From contig CAYXXN010000003.1 in the NCBI GenBank assembly GCA_964469055.1, positions 1 to 46,069 of the forward strand: a stretch of DNA of 46,069 nucleotides. Reading direction: 5' to 3'. Positions within the stretch are counted from its first letter, which is position 1. Each line of letters begins with the position of its first letter. This document shows, piece after piece, positions 39,325 through 46,069 of this stretch. This stretch comes from CAYXXN01 sp964469055. Lineage in GTDB: Bacteria > Acidobacteriota > Thermoanaerobaculia > Multivoradales > JAHEKO01. The position numbers and the translations under genes are program-made. The notes beneath the pieces were generated by a model, which saw only the letters and a program-made list of their open reading frames with translations, did not search any database and was not told where the DNA came from.

Positions 39325-40569
39325 CTACCCGTAGAGCGGGAACTCGGCGCTCAGCGAGCGCACCTTCTCGCGAACGCCGGTCTGCACGGTCGCGTCCTCC
39401 GGCGCAGCGAGCGTCTCCGCGATCAGATCGGCGATGCGGTCCATCTCCGGCAACCCCATGCCGCGCGTGGTCACGGCCGGCGTGCCGATGCGGATGCCCG
39501 AGGCGACGAGCGGCGGGTTGGGGTCGTAGGGGATGGTGTTCTTGTTCACGGTGATGCGGGCCGCGTCGAGCGCCTTCTCGGCGAGCTTGCCGGTCAGCCC
39601 CTTCTTGGCCACGTCCACGAGAAACACGTGGTTGTCGGTCCCACCGGAGACGATGCGGAAGCCACGGTCGGTGAGCGCCGCCGCCAGTCGCGAAGCGTTG
39701 GCGACCAGCGCGGCTTGGTAGTCGTTGAACCCGGGCGACGACGCCTCCCCGAGGGCCACGGCCTTGGCGGCGATGATGTGCATCAAAGGCCCGCCTTGAA
39801 CGCCGGGGAAGAGGGCGCGGTCGATCGCCTTGGCGTGCTCGGCGGTCGTCAGGATCAGCCCACCTCTCGGCCCGCGCAGGGTCTTGTGGGTCGTCGTGGT
39901 CACGAAGTGGCAGTGCGGCACCGGCGAGGGATGGAGGCCGGCCGCCACCAGCCCGGCGATGTGCGCCATGTCGGCCATGAGGAGGGCGCCGACCTCGTCG
40001 GCTGCGGCGCGAAAGCGCGCGAAGTCGATGACCCGACTGTAGGCGCTCGCCCCGCAGACGATGAGCTTCGGCCGCTCGCGGCGGGCGATGGCCGCGACCT
40101 CGTCGTAGTCGATGCGCTCGCTCTCACGATCGACGCCGTAAGCCACGACCCGGAAGTCACGCCCCGAGTAGGACAGGTGATGGCCGTGCGTCAGGTGGCC
40201 GCCGCAGGAGAGGTCCATGCCCATCAGCGTGTCGCCCGGCGTCAACGCGGCGAAGTAAACTGCCATGTTGGCCTGCGTGCCGCTGTGCGGCTGAACGTTG
40301 ACGTGCTCGGCGCCGAAGAGGGTCTTGGCGCGCTCGACGGCGAGCCGCTCGGCGACGTCGACGAACTCGCAGCCGCCGTAGTAGCGCCGTCCGGGGTAGC
40401 CCTCGGCGTACTTGTTGGTCATGACGCAGCCCGCCGCCTCGAGGACGGCGCGGCTGACGAAGTTCTCGGAGGCGATGAGCTCGAGCCCTTCGTCCTGGCG
40501 GCGGCGCTCGTCGTCGATGGCCCGCTGGATCTCGGGGTCGACCAAGCCCAGTGGATCGAGCCGCGCCAT
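39325..40569 (-). CDS. glyA: Serine hydroxymethyltransferase
   Basis: The 414-residue PLP enzyme converts serine and tetrahydrofolate to glycine and methylene-tetrahydrofolate. It has ELIASENFVS, NKYAEGYPGRRYYGGCE, NVQPHSGTQAN, the segment MADMAHIAGLVAAG, and the PLP-lysine motif VTTTTHKTLRGPRGG. Length is typical. It is the last gene of a minus-strand series (acyl-CoA carboxylase beta, histone-like protein, glyA) and starts 11 nt after the histone-like gene. No strong ribosome site is seen before its ATG, so coupling to the preceding gene is likely. Confidence 0.97.
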   Translation of the reverse strand: MARLDPLGLVDPEIQRAIDDERRRQDEGLELIASENFVSRAVLEAAGCVMTNKYAEGYPGRRYYGGCEFVDVAERLAVERAKTLFGAEHVNVQPHSGTQANMAVYFAALTPGDTLMGMDLSCGGHLTHGHHLSYSGRDFRVVAYGVDRESERIDYDEVAAIARRERPKLIVCGASAYSRVIDFARFRAAADEVGALLMADMAHIAGLVAAGLHPSPVPHCHFVTTTTHKTLRGPRGGLILTTAEHAKAIDRALFPGVQGGPLMHIIAAKAVALGEASSPGFNDYQAALVANASRLAAALTDRGFRIVSGGTDNHVFLVDVAKKGLTGKLAEKALDAARITVNKNTIPYDPNPPLVASGIRIGTPAVTTRGMGLPEMDRIADLIAETLAAPEDATVQTGVREKVRSLSAEFPLYG

Positions 40570-40580
40570 GGCGGGGGGCT

Positions 40581-40985
40581 TCAGCTCTCGGAGGGCTCGC
40601 TCGGCGGGCCGGCTTCTCCCTCCGCCGGGGCCTTGGGGGCCGTCTTCTTCGACGAGGACTTCTTCGGCGCGGCACTCTTCTTGGCCGGCGCTGTCTTGGC
40701 CGGTGCTGTCTTGGCCGGTGCTGCCTTGGCCGGTGCTGCCTTGGCCGGTGCTGCCTTGGCGGGTGCCTTCTTGGCCGGCGCCTTCCTGGTGGCCGTCTTC
40801 CTGGGGGCCGGCTCGACCGGCGCCTCGGCCCCGGCGGCCTCGGCGGGCGGCGCTGCCGCAGCCTTCTTGGCCGGGCGCTTACTCCCCGTCTTGCGCAGCT
40901 CCGCCGCCGCCGCCCGCCGCCGCGCCTTCAGCCGCTGCTGGCGGCGCTGGCGGCGCCGTCGGAGATCACGATCTTTCTGACGCAT
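40581..40985 (-). CDS. Histone H1-like Lys/Ala/Pro-rich protein
   Basis: The 134-residue protein is low in complexity and strongly basic. A first segment (1-45) is Arg-rich (MRQKDRDLRRRRQRRQQR). The remainder is Ala-Pro-Ala-Lys-rich, with pentapeptide units such as APAKA, APAKT and KKAPAK, and an acidic C-terminal tail. This is the composition of bacterial H1-like proteins (Hc1, AlgP, BphP-like), which bind DNA or RNA without strict sequence specificity. There is no fold to score, so homology cannot be separated from convergent composition. The repeats are encoded by near-identical 15-bp units (40681-40785). It lies between the carboxylase gene and glyA on the same strand. Confidence 0.72.
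   Translation of the reverse strand: MRQKDRDLRRRRQRRQQRLKARRRAAAAELRKTGSKRPAKKAAAAPPAEAAGAEAPVEPAPRKTATRKAPAKKAPAKAAPAKAAPAKAAPAKTAPAKTAPAKKSAAPKKSSSKKTAPKAPAEGEAGPPSEPSES
40681..40785. repeat. 15-bp tandem repeat, seven units
   Basis: Seven 15-bp units run from 40681. The first five are TTGGCCGG(T/C)GCTG(T/C)C and three of these are identical; the last two are diverged (GGTGCCTTC and GGCGCCTTC ends). They encode the pentapeptide repeat of the histone-like protein. Since 15 bp is in frame, changes in copy number would lengthen or shorten the protein without a frameshift. Confidence 0.9.
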
Positions 40986-41026
40986 GGTTCGCCGAGCTTG
41001 TCGGAGTGGCCGAAGAGTGTCAACGG

Positions 41027-42598
41027 CTAGAGCGGGATGTTGCCGTGCTTTTTGGCCGGCAGCGTCTGGCGCTTGCTGCCAAGCTGGCGCAGGCCGCGCA
41101 CCAGATGGGCGCGCGTCGCGCGCGGCGTGATGACGGCGTCGACGAAGCCGCGCTCGGCTGCCACGTAGGGGTTCGAGAAGCGAGCCCGGTACTCGGCGAC
41201 CTTGGCGGCGCGCTGCTCAGCGGCTCGCTCGCCGGCTTCCGCCAGCTCGCGACGGTAGAGGATGTTGACGGCGCCTTCCGGCCCCATGACGGCGATCTCG
41301 GCGGTCGGATAGGCGAGGTTCACGTCGGTACGCAGGTGCTTGGAAGCCATGACGCAGTAGGCGCCGCCGTACGCTTTGCGGGTGATGACCGTGAGCTTGG
41401 GCACGGTCGCCTCGGCATAGGCGTAGAGGAGCTTCGCGCCGTGCTTGATGATTCCGCCGAACTCTTGCTGGGTGCCGGGCAGGAACCCCGGCACGTCCTC
41501 GAAGGTCACCAGCGGCAGGTTGAAGGCATCGCAGAAGCGCACGAAGCGCGCCCCCTTGAGCGAGGCGTCGATGTCGAGCACGCCGGCGAGATAGGCGGGC
41601 TGGTTGGCGACGATCCCCACGCTTTGTCGGCCGAGGCGGGCGAAGCCGACGACGAGATTGCGGGCGTAGGCGGCGTGCACTTCGCAGAAGCCGCCGTCGT
41701 CGACCACGGCCGCGATCAGCTGACGGATGTCGTAAGGCTTGTTGGGGTCCGCCGGCACCATGCTGTCCAGCTCCGGGGCCTCGCGGTCCGGCGGGTCGTC
41801 GCTCGTCCCCGGCGGCGGGTCCTCGAGGTTGTTGCTCGGCAGGTAGGAGAGGAGCTCGCGGATGGCGAGCAGGCAGGCGGCGTCGTTGGCGACCGTGAAG
41901 TGGGCCACGCCGCTCTTGCCGGCGTGGGTCGCGGCGCCGCCCAGCTCCTCCATGGTCACCTCCTCGTGGGTGACCGTCTTGATGACCTCCGGTCCGGTCA
42001 CGAACATGTAGCTCGTGTTCTCGACCATGAAGACGAAGTCGGTGATGGCTGGCGAATAAACGGCACCGCCGGCGCAAGGACCCATGATGGCGGAGATCTG
42101 CGGCACGACGCCGGAGGCCAGCGTGTTGCGCAAGAAGATGTCGGCGTAGCCGCCCAGGGACGCCACACCTTCCTGGATGCGGGCGCCGCCGGAGTCGTTG
42201 AGACCGATGAGCGGCGCGCCGTTCTCCAGCGCCAGGTCCATGATTTTGCAGATTTTGCGCGCGTTCGTCTCGGAGAGCGAGCCGCCGAAGACCGTGAAAT
42301 CCTGGGCGAAGACGTACACCAGGCGACGCTCGATCGTTCCGTAGCCGCAGACGACACCGTCGCCGGGCACGGTCTTCTCCTCCATCCCGAAATCGCGGCA
42401 GCGGTGCGTGACGAGAGCGTCGATTTCGACGAAGGTGCCGACGTCGAGCAGCAGCTCGATGCGCTCGCGAGCGCTCAGCTTGCCGTCGGCATGTTGGCGC
42501 TCGACGCGCTCGCGGCCACCTCCGGCCCGCGCCGCTTCGAGGCGGCGCAGGAGCTCGGCGAGCTGCGGGCTGGCGGTGTCCGCCGTGGCGTCGCTCAT
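41027..42598 (-). CDS. Acyl-CoA carboxylase carboxyltransferase beta subunit (PccB-like)
   Basis: The 523-residue protein is a biotin-dependent carboxyltransferase of the propionyl/methylcrotonyl-CoA carboxylase beta or methylmalonyl-CoA decarboxylase alpha type. It shows GDGVVCGYGTI, ARKICKIMDLALENGAP, LNDSGGARIQEGVASLGGYADIF, the oxyanion region GPCAGGAVYSPAITDF, and TFEDVPGFLPGTQQEFGGIIKHGAKLLYAYAEAT with RKAYGGAYCVM. Substrate is not fixed by sequence alone; the length and motifs favour propionyl-CoA. The biotin carboxylase/carrier subunit is not in view. It starts 33 bp from the divergent TldD gene and is followed on the same strand by the histone-like gene (41 nt). Confidence 0.9.
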   Translation of the reverse strand: MSDATADTASPQLAELLRRLEAARAGGGRERVERQHADGKLSARERIELLLDVGTFVEIDALVTHRCRDFGMEEKTVPGDGVVCGYGTIERRLVYVFAQDFTVFGGSLSETNARKICKIMDLALENGAPLIGLNDSGGARIQEGVASLGGYADIFLRNTLASGVVPQISAIMGPCAGGAVYSPAITDFVFMVENTSYMFVTGPEVIKTVTHEEVTMEELGGAATHAGKSGVAHFTVANDAACLLAIRELLSYLPSNNLEDPPPGTSDDPPDREAPELDSMVPADPNKPYDIRQLIAAVVDDGGFCEVHAAYARNLVVGFARLGRQSVGIVANQPAYLAGVLDIDASLKGARFVRFCDAFNLPLVTFEDVPGFLPGTQQEFGGIIKHGAKLLYAYAEATVPKLTVITRKAYGGAYCVMASKHLRTDVNLAYPTAEIAVMGPEGAVNILYRRELAEAGERAAEQRAAKVAEYRARFSNPYVAAERGFVDAVITPRATRAHLVRGLRQLGSKRQTLPAKKHGNIPL

Positions 42599-42631
42599 GG
42601 CGAGAGGTGCGCCGAGAGGCCGCAGGATCAT

Positions 42632-43960
42632 ATGAGACAATCGCGATCGGTGCCTCTCGCGGAGCTCGATGTCGGGGGCGTCGCGCGCTGCCTGGCGCAG
42701 ATCACCGACTCGGCGAGCGACCGCGTCGAGGCCTTCTTCGAGGTCACCGAGGAGCTCCGCTTCGATCCGGACGGCCCCGCACCGCGCTTCGGCCGGCGGC
42801 AGGAGGCCGGGCTGGCCGTGCGCCTGGTGCGCCAGGGTCGGAGCTGGCTCGCCTCCTCGGACGCTCTGGATGGGCACAGCTTCGAGGACGCCCTGCTGCG
42901 CGTGGCGCGAGTGCGCCCGGCGGCGCGGGTTCCGGCTCCGGCGCTCGCCTCCGGCGAGCTACCGGCCGAGGACGCGCGCCCCACTCTCCAAGGGTTCTCC
43001 CAGCGGGTCGGCGAGCGCATCCGCGAGCGCCATGCCGCGTTCCCCTTCTCGCTCGTCCTCGCTCGCCATCGCCGCTGGCTGCGGGTGGTGGGAGCGGTGC
43101 TCGCGCGCGAGGCCGAGCAGGAGTGCTTCTGGAGCTGCGTGGCGCGCTGCCCCTGGGGACGCTGGGGAGCGGTCTTGGCCGAGCTCGACGACGGCGCCGC
43201 GGACCGCGTCGCGGGCGCCCTGCTCGGTCTCTTCCGCAGCCGGGACGCGCCGCCGCCGGCGGCTGGCCGCATGCCCATCCTGCTCGGGCCGGCCGCCGCC
43301 GCCGTGCTCCTGCACGAAGCGGTCGCCCACGCCCTCGAGTCGGATCTCCCCGATCTCGGCGCCCGCACCCCGCTGCACGGGGAGCGTCTGGGGAGCGCGG
43401 CGCTCACGGTGGTCGACGACCCGGCGACGGCGCCTTTGCCCGTGCGTCGGAGGACCGACGATGAGGGCGCCGCCGTCGTGCGTCGCTTCCTGCTGCGAGG
43501 CGGTGTCGTGGATCAACCGCTCGCCGATCTGGCGAGCGCCGCCGACTCGGAGACGCTGCTTCCCGGTGCGGCTCGCCGGTCGTCGCGGCACGAGGCGCCG
43601 GCGCCGCGCTCGACGCACCTCGAGTTGGTACCGGGCGAGCGCAGCGAAGCCCAGTTGGTGGCCGCGGCGGCAGGAGGGCTGCTCGTGCCGGAGGCGGCGC
43701 GCGGTCGCCTCGATCCGGTGGGCCGACGCTTTCGCCTCGACGTGCCCCACGGGCGGCGACTCGGCGCCGACGGCCCGGGCGACAGCGTGGGGCCGTTCTG
43801 TCTCGCCGGTCGGGTCGATGAGATCCTGGGGCGCGTCGCGGAGATCGGCGCCGTCGCCGCCCCGGCGATGGCCGGCTGGTGCGCCAAGGGGGGACTCAAG
43901 GTGCCGGTTTGGTCGACGGCGGCGACCTTGCTGCTGCTCGACGCAGAGGTCGCGCCGTGA
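42632..43960 (+). CDS. tldD: TldD-family metalloprotease subunit
   Basis: The 442-residue protein is TldD-like. The zinc site is complete: the HExxxH motif at HEAVAHALESD (H228, E229, H233), and the C-terminal cysteine in WCAKGGLKVPV (C417), which matches the CGKxGQ zinc ligand of E. coli TldD. TldD with TldE forms a heterodimeric protease that degrades or matures peptides, for example microcin B17 and the CcdA antitoxin in E. coli. This member is shorter than E. coli TldD (481 residues) and its N-terminal half is divergent. Its stop overlaps the TldE start as GTGA. No peptide precursor gene is seen in the window. Confidence 0.88.
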   Translation: MRQSRSVPLAELDVGGVARCLAQITDSASDRVEAFFEVTEELRFDPDGPAPRFGRRQEAGLAVRLVRQGRSWLASSDALDGHSFEDALLRVARVRPAARVPAPALASGELPAEDARPTLQGFSQRVGERIRERHAAFPFSLVLARHRRWLRVVGAVLAREAEQECFWSCVARCPWGRWGAVLAELDDGAADRVAGALLGLFRSRDAPPPAAGRMPILLGPAAAAVLLHEAVAHALESDLPDLGARTPLHGERLGSAALTVVDDPATAPLPVRRRTDDEGAAVVRRFLLRGGVVDQPLADLASAADSETLLPGAARRSSRHEAPAPRSTHLELVPGERSEAQLVAAAAGGLLVPEAARGRLDPVGRRFRLDVPHGRRLGADGPGDSVGPFCLAGRVDEILGRVAEIGAVAAPAMAGWCAKGGLKVPVWSTAATLLLLDAEVAP

Positions 43961-45264
43961 GGGCAGCGCGGGCAGACGAGCTGATGGACGCTCTGCGGCG
44001 GGATGGCTTCGACGAGATCGAGCTCTTCCACAAGCAGGGTCGATCGCGGCGCGTCGAGCTCGCTGGGCAGGGATCGCGGACGACGGTCTGCGAGGAGCAG
44101 GGCTGGGCGGTGCGCGCAGGCGCCGGCGAACGGTCCGTCTTCCTCGCCGGCACCGGCGAGCCGTCCCCGAGGGGGCCCTGGCCGGAACCGGCGGCGGGCC
44201 GGCTGCGACTGCCGCCGCCCCGCAGCGTGCCGGCGTGGCGGGAGCCGGCGACTCTGGATGCACCGTTGATCGGGGAGCCCGAAGGCGGCCAGTTGCTCGA
44301 GACGGTGGCGGAGCGCCTCGCCGCCCAGCGGCCCAGCGCTCGGTTGGTCTCCGCGGCGCTCGAGGATGGGGCCAGCGAGTGGGAGATCGTGAGCTCGCGC
44401 GGCGTGCGCGAGCGGGCCCGCGGCCGCGGCGCCGCCGTGCGGTTGCAGGCCGCGGACGAAGAGGCGGGAGCCCGCGCCGACCTCCATCTCGCGGCGCCCG
44501 AAGCGCGAGGTCTGGCGCCGGCGGCGCTCGCCTCGCGGCTGGCCGACGCCTTGACGGTTCGCGCAGCGCCGATGCTCGCGGACCGCGAACGCGGTGACAT
44601 GGTGTGTGCCCCGGCGGTGGCCGCGCGGCTGCTCGCCGGGCTGGCGCCGCTGCTGGTGGGTCGCGAGGCCTTCGACCGCGCGGCCGCGCTGGCCGACCGC
44701 GCCGGCAACCTCGGCAGCCGAGAGTTGACCATCGTCGACGACGGGCGTCTCCCCGGTGGCGCGCTGGCGGCCCCGATCGACGGCGAGGGGATGCCGACCC
44801 GGCGGCTGGTGCTGGTCGAGGCGGGTCGCTTCCGGCAGCCCCTCCTCGATTGGCGCGAGGCCGAGGCGCCTCGTGCCCTCCCTGCCGGCTGCGCGCGTCG
44901 CGCCAGCTGGCGCGACCCGCCGGTGCCGGGTCCGACCCATCTCTTCGTCGAAGGGCGTGACGATCTCAAGGCCGCCGCGCTGGTGGCTGGGGTGGCGCGT
45001 GGTTTCTACCTGCTCGAGGCGGTGGGGGGCGGTGCCTTCGCTTTGGAGGAAGACCGTTTCACCCTCCCGGTGTGCGGTTTCGCGCTGCGCGGCGGCGGCT
45101 CGGCCGGAGCTTTCTCGCGCGGCTGGCTGACCGGCGCCGTCTCGGCCCTGCTGCGCGGCGTGCGGGCGGCGGCACGCGACCTCGCTTTCTTCCCCCTCGC
45201 CGGAATGATCGGTGCGCCGACGCTGCTCGTGGCGGGTCTCGAGCTGCGGCCCGAGGCGGCGTGA
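43957..45264 (+). CDS. tldE: TldE/PmbA-family protein
   Basis: The 435-residue protein is the TldE (PmbA) partner: an N-terminal FDEIELFHKQGRSRRVEL region, the middle LLAGLAPLLVGREAFDRAA, and the family signature ELTIVDDGRLPGGALAAPIDGEGMPTRRLVLVEAG, followed by a C-terminal domain with GAFSRGWLTGAVSALLRG. No HExxxH is present, as expected because TldE lacks zinc and completes the TldD site. GTG 43957 overlaps the tldD stop. It overlaps in turn the GTG of the next membrane gene, so all three genes are coupled. Confidence 0.88.
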   Translation: MRAARADELMDALRRDGFDEIELFHKQGRSRRVELAGQGSRTTVCEEQGWAVRAGAGERSVFLAGTGEPSPRGPWPEPAAGRLRLPPPRSVPAWREPATLDAPLIGEPEGGQLLETVAERLAAQRPSARLVSAALEDGASEWEIVSSRGVRERARGRGAAVRLQAADEEAGARADLHLAAPEARGLAPAALASRLADALTVRAAPMLADRERGDMVCAPAVAARLLAGLAPLLVGREAFDRAAALADRAGNLGSRELTIVDDGRLPGGALAAPIDGEGMPTRRLVLVEAGRFRQPLLDWREAEAPRALPAGCARRASWRDPPVPGPTHLFVEGRDDLKAAALVAGVARGFYLLEAVGGGAFALEEDRFTLPVCGFALRGGGSAGAFSRGWLTGAVSALLRGVRAAARDLAFFPLAGMIGAPTLLVAGLELRPEAA

Positions 45265-46069
45265 GGAAGGTCGCAGCTCTCGCCGCGTTGTTCGGCCTCG
45301 CCGTCGGCCTCCGGCTGGCCGTGATTCACGACTTCTCTGCCTTGCCCTCCATGCACGCGCTGGTCGAGGACGCCGCGGCCTACGACGCCATGGCCCGGAG
45401 ACTCCTAGAGAGCGGCGGCCTGCCGGAGACCGCCTTCTACCAGGACCCCCTCTATCCCTACTTCTTGGCGGCCTGTTACGCGACCCTGGGCGATTCGTTC
45501 GTGGCCGTGCGCCTCGTGCACGCTCTCATGGGCGGGGTGACGGCGGTCCTGCTCGCCCTGGCTGCCCTGCGCCTGGGCGGCGGTCGTCTCGGCGCTGCGG
45601 TGGCCGGGCTGCTGGCCGCTGGCTATGCTCCGCTCCTCTTCTACGGCCCGCTGCTGCAGAAGGAGACCCTCCTCGTCCTGCTCGAGAGCGGGTTCGTGCT
45701 GGCCGCGTTGACGGCGCTCGGCTCCGTCGGCATCGCCTGGGCGGGCGGCGCCGGCCTGCTGCTCGGCCTGGCGACCCTGCTGCGCGGCAACCTGGTGCTG
45801 GTGGCGCCGCTCGCGGCCGCCGGTCTGGTCGTCGCCGCGCGCCGGCGGGCGCCCGCGGTCGCGGGGGCTTGGCGGCCGGGGATCGCTTTCGCCGTCGGCG
45901 TAGGTCTCGCCTTGCTGCCGGTGACGCTCCTCAACCACCATGTCTCCGGCGAGTGGATCGTCACCACCTCGCAGAGCGGCGCCAACTTCTACCTGGGGAA
46001 TCGACAGGGCGCCTCGGGGCTCTACGAGCCGCTGCGCCCAGGCCGCCAGACCCCGGCGCAGGAACAGCA
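45261..46069 (+). CDS. GT39/ArnT-like membrane glycosyltransferase, 3' end outside window
   Basis: About 269 codons are seen before the right edge. The start is GTG 45261, overlapping the tldE stop by 4 nt. The N-terminus is a membrane helix followed by an extracytoplasmic loop with EDAAAYDAMARRLLESG and FYQDPLYPYFLAACYATLGD, the pattern of polyprenyl-phosphate-sugar glycosyltransferases of the PMT/ArnT class. Several more hydrophobic helices follow. A later segment (SGEWIVTTSQSGANFYLGN) is typical of a large bacterial family of unassigned members. Substrate and acceptor are unknown. Whether its coupling to TldD/TldE is functional cannot be told here. Confidence 0.82.
   Translation, partial: MRKVAALAALFGLAVGLRLAVIHDFSALPSMHALVEDAAAYDAMARRLLESGGLPETAFYQDPLYPYFLAACYATLGDSFVAVRLVHALMGGVTAVLLALAALRLGGGRLGAAVAGLLAAGYAPLLFYGPLLQKETLLVLLESGFVLAALTALGSVGIAWAGGAGLLLGLATLLRGNLVLVAPLAAAGLVVAARRRAPAVAGAWRPGIAFAVGVGLALLPVTLLNHHVSGEWIVTTSQSGANFYLGNRQGASGLYEPLRPGRQTPAQEQ

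Noticed and set aside
40681..40785. CRISPR-like repeat array
   Set aside because: Units are 15 bp, contiguous without spacers, in frame, and code for a pentapeptide repeat.
1..46069. tRNA, rRNA, transposase, integrase or attachment site
   Set aside because: None was recognised on either strand by reading; a tRNAscan or profile search would be the decisive check.

Overview
The window is a very GC-rich (clearly above 65 percent by eye), densely coded stretch of a diderm bacterial chromosome. A BamD-like lipoprotein, a CpoB-like protein, an OmpA-type protein, another likely outer-membrane barrel, RseP, FtsEX and TatA all indicate an outer membrane. MglA and roadblock proteins, a DUF4388 (PATAN) protein, Hanks-type kinases, a stand-alone PASTA protein and a short Fis-type regulator together suggest Acidobacteriota (for example Thermoanaerobaculia) or a myxobacterium-like lineage. 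That placement is inference from gene content, not a phylogeny. I see no rRNA, tRNA, CRISPR array, insertion sequence, integrase or prophage, and base composition looks uniform, so this is mostly core chromosome.

Layout. 1-3.6 kb: a Ser/Thr kinase cut by the window edge, divergent from an orphan molybdopterin oxidoreductase, then ubiX. 3.6-4.0 kb: a gene-free gap with a large nested inverted-repeat element. 4.0-7.6 kb: a NYN/OST-HTH putative RNase, an MglB-like roadblock protein, an MglA-like GTPase and glmU. 7.6-12.8 kb: an outer-membrane protein, glmS and a UvrD/PcrA helicase. 12.8-15.6 kb (minus strand): a processive GT2 glycosyltransferase, a GNAT acetyltransferase and a hemolysin III protein. 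15.6-25.4 kb (plus strand): a long envelope and lipid run, with a mannosyltransferase-like protein, truA, uppS, cdsA, dxr, rseP, a redoxin-like protein, a PASTA protein, rpe, a BamD-like lipoprotein and a CpoB-like protein. Most junctions are short or overlap by 4 nt, which suggests translational coupling. 25.4-27.9 kb: a LysM protein, a Fis-type HTH protein and a lytic transglycosylase, each with its own promoter-like sequence. 27.9-31.9 kb: tatA, an AmgK-like kinase, a small unknown gene, pgeF and ftsEX. 32-37.1 kb: an OmpA-type protein with 27 consecutive prolines, a DUF4388 protein, ruvC and a receiver-pseudokinase membrane protein. 37.1-42.6 kb: accD and folC on plus; an acyl-CoA carboxylase beta subunit, a histone H1-like protein and glyA on minus. 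42.6 kb to the end: a TldD/TldE pair coupled to a GT39-like membrane protein that runs off the window.

How the genes work together. UppS makes the polyprenyl carrier from isoprenoid precursors that Dxr helps supply. CdsA makes CDP-diacylglycerol. GlmS and GlmU make UDP-GlcNAc. AmgK-like and lytic transglycosylase activities fit wall recycling and remodelling, and FtsEX links division to wall hydrolysis. The parts least like ordinary housekeeping are the NYN/OST-HTH-MglB-MglA cluster, the receiver-pseudokinase protein, the palindromic element at 3655-3815, the polyproline OmpA protein and the repeat-encoded histone-like protein. I do not see a clear multi-gene system that is obviously new; the first two are the best candidates.
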